Shown: positions 34,140 through 45,300, counted from the first letter of the stretch. The stretch: DNA of 64,000 nucleotides from Zea mays (GCF_902167145.1 NC_050098.1:13102501-13166500), one strand, 5' to 3'. Translations and numbers: made by a program. Notes: generated by a model from the letters alone, not told the origin.

Positions 34140-35330
34140 ATGAGTATCTCATTGCGGGATCATATTAGAAAGAGAAGGGAAGAAGAAGATGATGACATGA
34201 TGTTATTTATTTTCCCCGCCTTATATCTGATGGGTTCTACTAGAGGTGGGGGACAAAAGAAGAAACGTCATACCTCAGATGAGACAGGCGAGATTAAGGT
34301 TTGTCAACTCCTCGGGGGACATGTCAAGAACTGTCAAGTTACATTTCGGATGGAACCACACATCTTCAGAGAGCTTGCAACTTATCTTAGAAGGAGAAGG
34401 ATCATTGTTGATACAAGGATCACGGTCGAGGATAAGTTGGGGTTCTTCTTATACATGCTAAGTCGCAACGCCTCATATCAGGATCTCCAAGTGTATTTTG
34501 GGCACAGTAATGACACCTTCCATCATCACATCAACCACTTCTTCAATAAGGTCATTCTTGTCCTATCTCGTCGCTTCATTCAGCCTCCTGATCCTAATCA
34601 AGTGCATCAAAAAATCCAAGATAATCCTAGATTCTATCCATTCTTCAAGAATTGTCTTGGTGCCATTGATGGAACTCACATTCCTATTTCCATATCTCCC
34701 GATAAACATTCTCCTTTTCGAAATAGGAAAGGAACACTAAGCATAAATGTGATGGTGGCATGTGATTTCGATCCCAATATCACTTTTGTTTCTAATGGAT
34801 GGGAGGGATCGGCCACAGATTCTAGAGTGCTAAGATCAGCTATGAGCAAGGGTTTCTAGGTACCTCCAGGAAAATTCTATCTAGTTGACGGAGGGTATGC
34901 AAATACTCCATCTTTTCTTGCTCCATACCGAGGAGCTCGGTACCACTTGAAGGAATTTGGGGTTGGACATCGAAGACCACAGAACCCGAAGGAGCTCTTC
35001 AACCATCGCCACGCACTTCTGAGGAACCATGTGGGAAGGGCTTTGGGGGTGCTTAAAAAGCTCTTCCCCATTCTCAAAGTTGCCACGTTCCACACACTGG
35101 AAAACCAAGTAAAGATACCTATAGCTGCTGCCATCTTCCACAATCTAATCCGATCACTTCATGGTGATGAAGATTGGTTAGATCATCAGCCGGATAATAT
35201 TGATCCATCAAACTTTGTTGCTCTACCAAGTGGTGATCAAATGAGTGACCCAGGCACTACACAAGGCAATGCTTTAAGAGATACCATCGCCCAAGAAATG
35301 TGGGCTCAATACCAACAACATCTAAATTAG
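34140..35330 (+). pseudogene. PIF/Harbinger transposase
   Basis: One frame of about 396 codons broken only by TAG at 34857-34859. N-terminal part: basic segment GGGQKKKRH and a helix-turn-helix-like region (EDKLGFFLYMLSRNASYQDL). Nuclease part: GAIDGTHIPI (first Asp), GWEGSATDSRVL (second Asp), VDGGYANTPSFLAPYRG, then LLRNHVGRALGVLKKLF. In working Harbinger nucleases this last motif contains the third catalytic residue, as in (I/V)ERAFGVLK; here the Glu is Gly. The premature stop lies in KGF*VPPGK, where CAG to TAG is the simplest change. I chose the ATG at 34140; upstream exons are possible. The Myb-like gene starts 79 bases downstream on the same strand, the usual partner arrangement. Confidence 0.85.
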
Positions 35331-35409
35331 TATTTTCGTGGTTGAATAAGTTGTAATAATTTAAATTAGTAGTATTGTAAAATGTAATAAGTTTTTTCTT
35401 TAAAAAGCT

Positions 35410-35709
35410 ATGGATGGAAAAGGCTCCCCAAGGTTCAACATAGGTGGTTCCCCAAAGTTGCGTAGGTTCATTCCTACAACAAGTGCTACTAAAAAGAAGA
35501 CTTCTCCTAAATGCAGTGGGGCAAAAAAGAGTGGAAGTTCTCCAAGAGGTATTGTGTTCAATGTTTCTTCATGCTTTCTTGTAAGTTTTGTATTACTGAT
35601 GCGTGACCATTGTTTATGTAGTAGTGAAACAAAGAGCGGATTGGAATCCAGGCCTTGAGAGGTCTCTTGTTGACATTCTCCATGAATTTAAAGAAAGTGG
35701 ATATAGAGG
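35410..35709 (+). pseudogene. Harbinger Myb/SANT-like gene, 5' part
   Basis: Starts at ATG 35410 (MDGKGSPRFNIGGSPKLRRF, a basic Ser/Pro-rich tail). Predicted exon 1 ends at 35548 (AAGAG|GTATTG), intron 35549-35621 (73 bases, acceptor TTTATGTAG), then exon 2 reads DWNPGLERSLVDILHEFKES, the start of a Myb/SANT-like DNA-binding domain as found in plant L10-interacting Myb-like proteins and in the second Harbinger protein. The exon is cut at 35709 by element B and continues at 60530 in the same frame once one copy of the AGAGG duplication is removed. In the family this protein helps the transposase bind and enter the nucleus. Confidence 0.75.
35705..35709. repeat. Target duplication of element B, left copy
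   Basis: AGAGG, repeated exactly at 60525-60529 next to the other LTR. Confidence 0.93.
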
Positions 35710-37160
35710 TGTCGGGGACCATAATTAGGGGTACCCTCAAGTCTCCTAATTCTCAGCTGGTAACCCCCATCAGCATAAAGCTGCAAAGGCCTGATGGGTG
35801 CGATTAAGTCAGGGATCGGTCCATTCGAGGGACTCGATCACGCCTCGCTCGAGCCTAGCCTCGGACAAGGGCAGCCGACCCCGGAGGATCTTCGTCTCGC
35901 CTGAGGCCCCCCTCCAGCGGCGAACATACTTCCGGCTCGCCCGAGGCCCTGTCTTCGCCAAGAAGCAACCCTGACCAAATCGCCGCGCCGACCGACGAAA
36001 TCGCAGGAGCATTTAATGCAAAGGTGGCCTGACACCTTTATCCTGACGCGCGCCCTTCAGTCGATAGAGCCAAAGTGACCGCAGTCACTTCGCCGCTCCA
36101 CTGACTGGCCTGACAGAAGGACAGCGCCGCCCGCGCCACTCCGACTGCTGTGCCGCTCGACAGAGTGAGGCTGACAGGTAGTAAGGCCCGACCTCAGGCA
36201 CCATAGGAAGCTCCGCTCCGCCCGACCCAGGGCTCGGACTCGGGCTCAGCCCCGGAAGACGGCGAACTCCGCTCCGCCCGACCTAGGGCTCGGACTTGGG
36301 CTCAGCCCCAGAAGACGACGAACTCCGCCTCGCCCGACCCCAGGGCTCGGACTCAGCCCTGGCCTCAGCCGACGGTCTCCGCCTCGCCCGACCCAGGGGC
36401 TCGGACTCGACCACGGCCACGAAAGACAGACTCGACCTCGACCTCGGAGGAGCCTCCACATCGCCCAACCTAGGGCGCAGACCGACCACGTCGACAGGAG
36501 GCGCCATCATTACCCTACCCCGAGCTGACTCGGGCTACGGGGAACAAGACCGGCGTCCCATCTGGCTCGCTCCGCCAGATAGGCAATGATGGCGCCCCGC
36601 ACGCTCCCTGACGACGGCAGCTCTCCGCCCCCTTACGGAAGCAAGAAGACGTCAGCAAGGACTCGACAGCCCCGACAGTTGTCCTTCCGCCAGGCTCCAG
36701 CGCTCCTCCGACGGCCACGACATCACACCAACTGGGTGCCAAAACCTCTCCGGCTGCCACGACGGCGTGTACTTAGGGCACTAGCTCTCCTCCGCTAGAC
36801 ACGTAGCACTCTGCTACACCTCCCATTGTACACCTGGATCCTCTCCTTACGCCTATAAAAGGAAGGACCAGGGCCCTCTTACAGAGGGTTGGCCGCGCGG
36901 GGACGAGGACGAGACAGGCGCTCGCGTGAGGCCGCTCGCTCCCTCTCCCGCGTGGATGCTTGTAACCCTCTACTGCAAGCGCACCCGACCTGGGCGCGGG
37001 ACGAACACGAAGGCCGCAGGATTTCCACCTCTCTCACGCCCGTCTCCGGCCACCTTTCTTCCCCCTTCGCGCTCGGCCTCGCGCCGACCCATCTGGGCTG
37101 GGGCACGCAGCGACATTTCACTCGTCGGCCCAGGGACCCCCCGGTCTCGAAACGCCGACA
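35710..37160 (+). repeat. 5' LTR of element B
   Basis: 1451 bp, TGTCGGGGACCATAATTAGG to GAAACGCCGACA. TATA box TATAAAAG at 36854-36861. It has two fewer units of the 56-bp repeat than the 3' LTR, which accounts for the whole 112-bp length difference. Confidence 0.93.
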
Positions 37161-37161
37161 G

Positions 37162-37180
37162 TTGGCGCGCCAGGTAGGGG
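37162..37180 (+). promoter_or_regulatory. Primer-binding site of element B
   Basis: TTGGCGCGCCAGGTAGGGG one base after the 5' LTR, identical to the site in C. It fixes the orientation of B. Confidence 0.8.
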
Positions 37181-37220
37181 CCTGCTGCGTGTTGACGAAC
37201 AGCTTCCCGTCAAGCTCCAG

Positions 37221-37228
37221 ATGGGTAG
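37221..37228 (+). pseudogene. First codons of element B gag
   Basis: ATGGGTAG is the gag start (MGS, as in C at 26948), cut after eight bases by element D. Gag resumes at 48509 or after the duplicated bases there; the flanks GGTAG and GGCAG are the target duplication of D with one mismatch. Confidence 0.75.
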
Positions 37229-37702
37229 TGTTGGTACTTGCTCTCAGTCGCAAGAGGGGCCAACAAGTGTGGATAGTGACGTCAACAAGGTTACGCGCGA
37301 GATGGCAATAGCTCTGTTAACCTGGCCTCTCACGGGCACTGTGCGGGGGTATTTATAGGTACCTGAGCGCCCAGCGCCTTGTGTTAAGGACGCAAGTGCC
37401 CTCAGCTACCTAGGTTATCCCCAGAATATTCCCATAAAGCAGGGTTACAGACTGTAATTACAGGAATGCCTTTACAAATTAGGCATGTAACGCACAGCAA
37501 CCACGCAGGGCCCGTTGCGATGGGCCGGAGCACACGTGGGCCTTCGAGCTGGATGAGGCCGCTCGGTGGGATGACCTCGTAGCGGGCCCTTGTCTGATGC
37601 CGTAACAAGCGAAGGGTGTCCCTGTCCGTTTTGTATCCGTCGGACCGGCGACTATAGCGAAGGCCTCGAGCGAAGGGTGGCGTCTTTGCCTTCGCCCCAA
37701 CA
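37229..37702 (-). repeat. 3' LTR of element D
   Basis: 474 bp, same length as 48035-48508. Minus-strand TATA box TATAAATA at 37350-37357. The purine-rich GGAGGGCAAA precedes it on the minus strand (37703-37712), the likely polypurine tract. Confidence 0.93.
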
Positions 37703-37869
37703 TTTGCCCTCCGAGGGACCAGTTCGACAAAGTCACCTGGTGCCGAAGACGTCGCTAGATGGCGGAGACGCTGCCCTCGCTCGAAGTGGTTCCGCGGGGG
37801 TTTTTGACGTGACCGTTGATTAACAGCGTACTGTTGGATTGCGGGTTTCCCGAAGCACCGCGCCCTGTC

Positions 37870-37932
37870 TATAAAAGGGGGCGGGGGTCGGTGCTTTTTG
37901 AACTTCACTTTCTGCGCTCCGTGAAAACCCTA
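37870..37932 (+). promoter_or_regulatory. Promoter and telo-box leader of the antisense gene of D
   Basis: TATAAAAG at 37870-37877 on the plus strand, followed 47 bases later by AAACCCTA (37925-37932), the telo-box found in leaders of many plant housekeeping genes. A start site near 37900 would give a leader of about 140 bases to the ATG at 38041. The element's own promoter points the other way, so this promoter serves the antisense gene. Confidence 0.6.
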
Positions 37933-38040
37933 GCCGCCTTTTTTCACCGTCCTATTGCTCGTCTGCCCGCCGCGCTCTTGTTCGCCAGAGATCTGGCTCG
38001 AGTGAAGCAGACCGCCCGCCGCCGCCGACGGTACGTAGCG

Positions 38041-41000
38041 ATGCCGACCTCCTCTTCTTCCGCTGCCGCTTCGCCACCGGCCGACGCCTCGCCGCGGGCC
38101 GACACCTCGTCTGAGGAGACGCTGAGTAGCTTGATGGCGGAGGAGTTGCGCGCCGGCGATTCTGTTGATTTTGGCGTGTTGCGGATGTCGTCGGTCCGCG
38201 TGCAAGATATGCAGCGGTTGGGTTACTTCGGCGGCGGAGTTGCTCGTGTCCCGGGGACGGAGGAAGTCCCCGTGCCGGAGGGCGAGTTGGTTGTGTTCGA
38301 GGCGTTCTTCGCCGTCGGTCTCCGCCTGCCTGCGCACCGATTTGTTGGCGAAGTCCTGCGCAGGTTCAACATTCAGATACATCAGCTGACCCCGAATGTC
38401 GTGGTGGCTCTGTCGAAGTATGTCTGGGCGACGACTTCGTATGGCGGACAACCATCGGTCGAAGTTTTTGCGAAGTATTATTGTCTGCACTGGCAGAAGA
38501 GGATGATTGGAGACGAAGTTGCTCAGTTTGGGTCCTGCACGTTCACGCCGAAGACCGGCAAGACCACGATGCAGGTAGTCGAGTTGGTTCCTTGCGCCCG
38601 CAACAAGTGGGGCAACTGGAATGAGTTTTGGTTTTACGTTGCTGAGGGTACCGTCGAAGGCCATGAGGGACTCCCCGTGTCCGAGATGTGTTCTCATTTT
38701 TACTCAGCGTACCTGCCCTTTGAAGTGGCGGAGGAGGATGCGGACGAAGGGGCCCTTCGGTGCGCCGCCGGCCAGAGCAGTGGGCGCGACTTGGTTGAAG
38801 AATTTGTGGTGTACGGGGTATGGCCCTTGGCGCATGGCTGGGCGTTGGGCGAAGTGTGCCCTCGCCAGATGCCTTTCCATGGTGGAAGGGTGGTGCGGAG
38901 TCCCGCCTTCGCGCTAAATCTGCAAAACCGTGATCCGGCCGCCTTTGTGCATGAGGCGGAGGATGGGGCGGTGCGGCTCGTTGGACGTTATGTGCCGAGG
39001 ACAGAGGGCCAGCGCAGCTTTGATATCCGCGGGTCGAATGATCGTTTGAACAGGGTTTTTGAATTAAATCAATTGCCGTATGACGGCTATCCTGGTCAAG
39101 ACGATGTGGACCGCCGTGGGAAGAAACCGGTGGTGGAGACTAGAGACGACCCTTCGCCGGCGGCCGCCCCATCTTCTAAAAAGAGAAAATTAGGTACTGC
39201 TATGGGAGGACTTGGGGTTTCTGATGGTTTTGCTAGAGAGTTGATGAGGACGTGCGCGGCCCAGGGGGGAAGGATGTCTTCGCCCGAGCTCCGGGAGTCT
39301 TCGGCTCGGATGCTGAGGGTTACCGGGGGTTGTTGGCCTAGGAATGTTCCTATCCCCCGCGCGGCTGGCGAGGACTTTTTTACATCTCGCATGGTTCGTG
39401 AATGGAGGGTTTTTCCTTACGGGCGGAATATTGCTGCTGTTGTGTCGGCAGTGATGGACAAGGATCGCCAAGGAGCTGCACAAAAGCGCCAGGCGGCTGT
39501 CAGGCTCGTTGAAGCCAGGCCAAAGAGGCAGCGGGGGGCTGCGAAGGCTGCGGCCCCCGGCGGAGGCAAGCCGCCGCTGGCGGCGAAGTCGGGCGTCCCT
39601 GCATCTAGCAAGGTGCCGGAGGCAACGACAGGCGCCGGAGGCTCCAAATCGACGAAGGCGGTGCCGCCGCTCAGCGGAGTGGCGGAGGTCGCGAAGGCGG
39701 CCCGAGCGTTGCCGTTGTCAGGCAAACGTGTCGCCGACTTCGCCACCGATATCAATGTGGACGGCTATCTTGGTGGTAAGTCGTTGGCTCGTTTTTTTAA
39801 TTTATTCGTTGGTACGTCGCAGGGTCGGGCGAAGGCCAACTTGCTATAGTTGCGCCTGCCGCGGCGACCACGACGGCTGCCGTAGTGCCGAAGGCGAAGG
39901 GCGGGGCTCTTAGCGCCGGAGGCGAGGTGTCGGCCCTCGCGGTTGTCAGGGATGAGGCGGGCGCTGCGTCCCGCCAGCTGAAGGAGGTGACGGAGGCGCT
40001 AAGTGAGGTCCGCTGAGCTGGACTTCGTTTTTTTTAATCGGCTTGCCGGGGCCGCGATCTTACGTTTGTTCTGCAGGTGGCTGACTTCGCCAGCCGCACA
40101 GCGTCGGGGGCCCTCACGGCAGCTGTGTCTGCCGAAGTTGAGAGACTTCGGACACAACATGCTGACGCCGTCCGTGAAAAATCGGCCGCCGACAGCAAGT
40201 GCCGCAAGCTGGCGGACAAGGTGGCCGCGCTGGAGGGGGAGAAGGCTGACCTCCGGCGCCAATTGGCGGGGGAGAGGAGGGAGACCAACGAGGCCCTTGT
40301 CAAGGCGCAGGCTGCGCAGGCGGAGGCTAACCTGGCACGGGCGGAGGGCAATCTTGCCAGGGAGCGCGCCGAGCAGCTGCAGGAGCGGCTCACCGCCCTG
40401 GAGAGCCGCGTGGAAAGGGCCGAGGCCGTGTCGCGCGCGGAGGCAGAGCGGACGCGCCAACAGCTTATGGATACATACCGTGAGCTGGGCGCGCGGACTG
40501 GTGACTTCGAAGTGCCGGACCGAGAGCCCGGACTTCGCTGCCTGGAGTGGGTGCAGGAGGAGTTGCAGGCACTCCCCACTGTTGTGGAGGGGTTTATGTC
40601 ATATGCCTCCCTGGTCACCTGCGAGGGGGCGATGAACGCGCTCTCCCGCGAAGGGTGCCGGCACTTCGAGGTCTTCGACCAAGCCGACGAAGATTTTGAG
40701 CGAGAAATCTATAAGGTTGAGGACCCCATAGTGAAGGAATCCGCCGGAGCCATTTACGACCGGATGTGGGGTCCGCACGGTCGCGAGGTGGTCAGGGAAC
40801 GGGCTGAGACGGCGAGGGCTCAGGTAACGTTTTCGTTTGTTTGGCGTTCGCTGGATGTGGGCTATGTGTGGGTTTGCTGAATTTTGTGTGTTGTGTCTTA
40901 GGCGGCGCGTGGCGAGAGGGTGGACGACTTCGGGGCGCTGAACAACGCGCTGCCTGACCCGGAGCCGAACCCGGCGGAGGCCGTGTCCGGGGTCGCCCTG

Positions 41001-41273
41001 GAGCCGCCTCCGGAGGCTGCGGAAGACGCACCGGATGCCCCCGCATCCACTGCGGCCGGCGAAGACCTGCCCCCAGAGACCATCGAAGGCGCGCCTGGTG
41101 CCCCCGCAGCTGCTGCGCCGAGTGCTGAAGATCCCGCGGCGGTGGCGGCGGAGACAACAGCGGAGGCAACAGCGGAGCCAATGGTGGAGGCAACGGCGGA
41201 GCCAACGGTGGAGGCAACGGCGGAGCCAACGACGGAGGCTCCCGCAACGACAGGGTCTTCGCAGGTGGCGTAG
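38041..41273 (+). CDS. Antisense four-exon gene of element D (putative gypsy-type transposon protein)
   Basis: Predicted exons 38041-39775, 39823-40007, 40077-40823 and 40902-41273 give 1012 codons with no internal stop. Splice sites: GGTG|GTAAGT..GTCGCAG (47 bases, short for a plant), GAG|GTCCGC..TTCTGCAG (69), CAG|GTAACG..TGTCTTAG (78). Each junction keeps the frame, and each intron carries an in-frame stop or frame change if retained. Residues about 40-300 (AEELRAGDSVDFGVLRMSSV, RFNIQIHQLTPNVVVALSKY) look like the domain known as putative gypsy-type transposon (Transposase_28), common in grass antisense ORFs. There follow basic Ala/Lys-rich segments, a long coiled coil (exon 3, about residues 641-800) and an acidic Ala/Glu/Pro tail. 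Opposite in strand to gag-pol and downstream of it. Function is unknown; plausible roles are helping the element or affecting its silencing. Confidence 0.7.
39776..39822 (+). other. Predicted intron 1 of the antisense gene
   Basis: GTAAGTCG donor, T-rich middle (GTTTTTTTAATTTATTCG), CGCAG acceptor. At 47 bases it is below the usual plant minimum, so a different site pair is possible, but only this removal connects the two open frames that I can see. Confidence 0.5.
40008..40076 (+). other. Predicted intron 2 of the antisense gene
   Basis: GTCCGC donor (weak) and TTTGTTCTGCAG acceptor. Phase 0 on both sides (GAG|GTG). The stronger-looking GTGAGG donor at 40003 would shift the frame into a stop. 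Confidence 0.55.
40824..40901 (+). other. Predicted intron 3 of the antisense gene
   Basis: CAG|GTAACG donor, T/G-rich body, TTGTGTCTTAG acceptor; 78 bases, phase 0. Without splicing the frame stops at 40878-40880. Confidence 0.7.
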
Positions 41274-41315
41274 TGGGTGTAGATAGTTAGGGAATTTTGG
41301 ATATGTTGCTGAATT

Positions 41316-41591
41316 TTGGTTGCTGCGCACGTTCAAGATTTTGGGCCTGCGCACGCAACCGCCACTACTAAATTTTTGGCGGCTTCGACCGTGGATGGTG
41401 GTAATAAATGTGATGGTTCTGCATCTGAGTTTTCTGATTTTGCTGACTCTGGGAGCTCGGTTGAGTGGACTGAGGAGTCGTCGGAGGAGGATTTGGACTA
41501 TTTTGCGGCCTTGGATGTGGCTGCGGCGGAGGCTTCGCCGCACGCTGCGGACACAGAAGATGTGCCTGGTCCTAGTACTGGGCGTCGGTGA
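41316..41591 (+). other. Small acidic ORF after the antisense gene
   Basis: Ninety-one codons, same strand as the antisense gene and starting 42 bases after its stop. It contains SSVEWTEESSEEDLDYFAAL and a short Pro/Gly tail. The composition suggests real coding sequence (an acidic C-terminal exon or a small second protein), but I found no splice pair joining it in frame to exon 4. Confidence 0.4.
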
Positions 41592-41619
41592 TGAAGGGCG
41601 GTTGCGAAACGCAGAGTGA

Positions 41620-41920
41620 GTGAAGCGGAGGGAGGTCGGCTTCGCGTGAGTAGGGCTGGCCGGCAGGAACTATTGTCCTTGCCAGCCGCCGGGAGTACAG
41701 GTGAAGGGGAATTGCGAAGTCTTTTTGCGGGTGAAGAGCTTAGGATAATGTTATTTAATTATAGGGAGATGGGAATTATTCCTAAGGTTGAGCGATGTAG
41801 AGTGTGGTGCCCTCGCTTGTACATGTGTAAAGGCTTGTATGATGAGGTTGTGTGCCCCCGCACATTCGGCTATGTTTGCGAAGGCTTTATTCCTCTGGTG
41901 TGTTTGTTATGCTGTGCTAG
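41620..41920 (+). other. Region between the antisense gene and the tandem repeats
   Basis: A plus-strand frame (41616-42014) includes EELRIMLFNYREMGIIPKVE and CKGLYDEVVCPRTFGYVCEG; it is not recognised and its end runs into the tandem repeats, so coding status is doubtful. It may be 3' leader of the antisense transcript. Confidence 0.3.
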
Positions 41921-42110
41921 TCCGGCTGCACCCTTAGGCGACTTCTGCACGGATAGTTTTTGCGGTAGACTTCGATCTTTCGCACTTGTTGTGCTACTCC
42001 GGCTGCACCCTTAGGCGACTTCTGCGCGGATAGTCTTCGCGGAAGACTTCGATTTTTCGCACTTGTTGTGCTGGTCCGGCTGCACCCTTAGGCGACTTCT
42101 GCGCGGATTT
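41921..42110. repeat. 76-77 bp tandem repeat in element D
   Basis: Two full copies and one partial copy of a unit beginning TCCGGCTGCACCCTTAGGCG (starts at about 41921, 41998 and 42075). It lies between the pol stop and the antisense gene, in what would be the 3' ends of both convergent transcripts. Confidence 0.8.
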
Positions 42111-42337
42111 GTCGCACGCGAGGGTGGCTAGCGCTGAGCCTCGCGGTGACCTCGTGGTGGTCGAATGTCTAAGGCCGTCGTCGCGGTCTTTTTTCGACGC
42201 ATGTTTTTGCGGGGGATTTTTCACACATATATTACATGGCTCCGCCTCGTTAAAAACCTCACCCCCGGGAGGAAAAGAGTGCGGGCCGGTATATGATTAT
42301 TTTTGCGAATTACAAGGGCGAAGTCAGCCCTAATGAG
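42111..42337. other. Spacer between tandem repeats and the pol stop of D
   Basis: Short non-coding stretch containing the 3' end of the D pol transcript unit; no motif of note. Confidence 0.4.
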
Positions 42338-45300
42338 TCAAACAAAAAATTTGCGGAGGTTGTCGATGTTCCAGGAGTGCTCCAGGTCTTCGTCGTTTGG
42401 CGTTGCGAGCCTGTAAGCGCTGGGGGAAGCTTTCGTTTTGACTATAAAGGGGCCCTCCCACTTGGGCTCCAGCTTGCCCCTGGACTCTGTCCGAGTTGTT
42501 CGGACGAGTACGAGGTCCCCTTCGCTGAATTCCCTCGGGATGACTGCGTGGTCGCGCCATGCTTTTGTTTGGGCTTGGTATTTGTTTAGGGCCTGCAGTG
42601 CGAAGACTCGGTCTCCGTCAATGAGATCCTTTGAAGTTGGCTCGTCCACGTCGGGGACGGCTGAAGGGACTGTTCGCGGGGACCCATGTTTTATTTCTTG
42701 TGGTGTCATGGCCTCCGATCCGTATAGAAGGCGGAAAGGAGTAAACCCGGTCGCCCTGCACTCAGTCGTGTTCAGTGCCCAGACTGCCTCGGGTAACAAA
42801 TCGGTCCATCTGCCCTTTTTTTCATCGAGGAGCATCTTTTTGACAGCTGTGAAGATTTTCCCATTGGCGCGTTCCACAACCCCGTTGGACTGCGGATGAT
42901 AGACTGAGGCGAAGGCAAGCTTGGTGCCGATGGAGAAACAAAAATCCTTGAAGTCTTGGCTGTCAAACTGCTTGCCGTTGTCAACTGTTAGTTCGGACGG
43001 TACTCCGAAGCGGCAAACAATATTTTGCCAGAAGAATTTTTGGGCAGTCTTTGATGTTATTGTGGAAACAGCCCTCGCCTCGATCCATTTGGTGAAGTAC
43101 TCGACGGCGACGAAGGCGAACTTAAGGTTCCCCTGAGCGGTGGGCAGGGGCCCGACAATGTCCAGGCCCCAGCGCTGGAGAGGCCATGTGTGGGCAATCA
43201 GCTTTGTATACTGCGAGGGGCTGCCTGACCGAGGGGAAAACTTCTGGCAGGCTTCGCAGGACCTTGTGACCCGATTTGCGGCGCAGATCATTGCGGGCCA
43301 GTAAAAGCCCTGGCGGATCACCTTAGCAGCTAGGGCCCTTGGTCCTGCGTGTGAGCCGCACGTGCCACTGTGGACTTCACGCAGGATCTGGATGCCTTCG
43401 GTTTCGGTGACGCACTTAAGCATTGGCTGACTGACCCCTTTCTTGTAGAGTTGGCCTTCAATTAGTGCGAAGTCCCGGCTTCGATGTCTGAGGCGCTTGG
43501 CCACGCTGATGTCGGTTGGATGATAGTACCCCTGTAGGAACAGGGTTATTGGTGCCCGCCAGTCTTCGGTCATGATTAGGTTGACTATGCGGTGGCCTTC
43601 GCTGTCATTAGTTATTTGGAGCCCTTCGGGGCTCCGGACGGCTGGCGTGCCGATGATATGAAAGAACACGTCGGAGGGCAAGGACTCGCCCCTGGCAGCG
43701 GCCTTGGCCAATGCGTCGGCCTCCTCATTCTTGGACCTATCCACATGCTTCAAGGTAAATCCCTTGAATTGTCTCTCGAGACTTCGGATGGCCGCGAGGT
43801 ATTGCATAAGTGCGGGATCCTTTGCTGCGTAGTCTTTCTCGACCTGGCCGGCAACTACCTTGGAGTCTGTCTTGATGATGCAGGTGGTGACTCCGAGGGC
43901 CCTTAGCTTGCGGAGGCCGAGGATGACTGCTTCATATTCTGCTATATTATTTGTGCATCTGTCGGATTCCAGAGCGAAGCTGAGGCGTGCTGCATATCTG
44001 TGCTTGACCCCGGCCGGTGAGGTGATGACTGCGGCGGCGCCTGCCCCCGCATGGCACCATGCGCCGTCGCAATGGATCGTCCAAACCTTCTCTGCGGACG
44101 GGTCTGATTGTGTTATTGGCCCAGTCCAGTCGACGACGAAGTCTGCCAGGACTTGTGACTTGATGGCTGTCCTGGGCTCGAAGCTGATGTGGTAGCCGGA
44201 TAGTTCGGCTGCCCACTTGGCGATCCTCACCGATGCCTCCGGGTTTCTGAATAATTCGCCGAGTCCCCTGTCTGAGGTGACTCGGACCTTGAATGCTTCG
44301 AAGTAATGGCGCAGTTTGCGCGAAGACATAACGACTGCGTAGGCAATCTTCTCCAGCTCTGTCATGTTGCACTTGGACGGTGTCAGTACTTCGGAGACAT
44401 AGTAAACAGGGCACTGCCTGACCACGCCCTCAACTGTCTGCTCCTGCACAAGTGTCGCGCTGACTGCATGCGGCGAAGCCGCGACGTAGAGCAATAGGGG
44501 GAGCGAGGAGTCGGGGCTTGTGAGGATGGCCAGCTCCGATAGGTACTGTTTTAGTGAGGCGAAGGCCGCTGCCTGCTCCGGTCCCCAGGCGAAGTCTTTT
44601 GCACCGCGGAGTGTTTTGAGGAAGGGGAGACTTCGCTCGGCTGACCTGGAGATGAATCTGTTGAGAGCGGCCAATCTGCCTGTCAGGCGCTGGACGTCCC
44701 TGGCGGACTGCGGAGGCGTCATGCTTATGATGGCCTGGATCTTTGTTGGGTTGGCCTCGATGCCGCGGTGTGATACCAGGTAGCCCAATATTTTGCCTTG
44801 GCGAACGCCGAAGACGCACTTTTCCGGGTTTAGGCGGAGTTGTGCGTCTCGCATGTTCGCGAATGTCTCGGCGAGGTCGGCGAGATGGTCCTCCTTGCTC
44901 TTGCTGGCGACGACGATGTCGTCCACATATGTAAATATATTTCTGCCAACCTGCCCTTCGAGGACTGTTTTGGTGAGTCTGGAGAAGGTGGACCCGGCGT
45001 TCTTGAGTCCCTCCGGCATTCTGATGAAGCAATATGTGCCGAAGGGTGTTATAAAGCTGGTGCTAGCCTTGTCTTTCTCCTTCATGTATATCTGGTGGTA
45101 ACCAGAGAAGCAGTCGAGGAGTGACATGACCTCGCATCCGGCCGCGCTATCGACTATTTTGTCAATCCGCGGCAACGGGAAATTGTCCTTTGGGCAGGCC
45201 TTGTTGAGACTGGTGAAGTTTATGCACATTCGCCATTTCCCGCTTTTTTTCTGCACCATTACAACATTGGAGAGCCACGTGGGGTAAGCCACCGGCTCGA

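Noticed and set aside
37161..37228. Reading element D as inserted into the 5' LTR of B
   Set aside because: The LTR of B ends at 37160 and a primer-binding site follows; D lies beyond it, within gag.
40003..40076. GTGAGG at 40003 as donor of intron 2 of the antisense gene
   Set aside because: A better donor consensus, but it gives a frame that stops two codons later; GTCCGC at 40008 keeps the frame.
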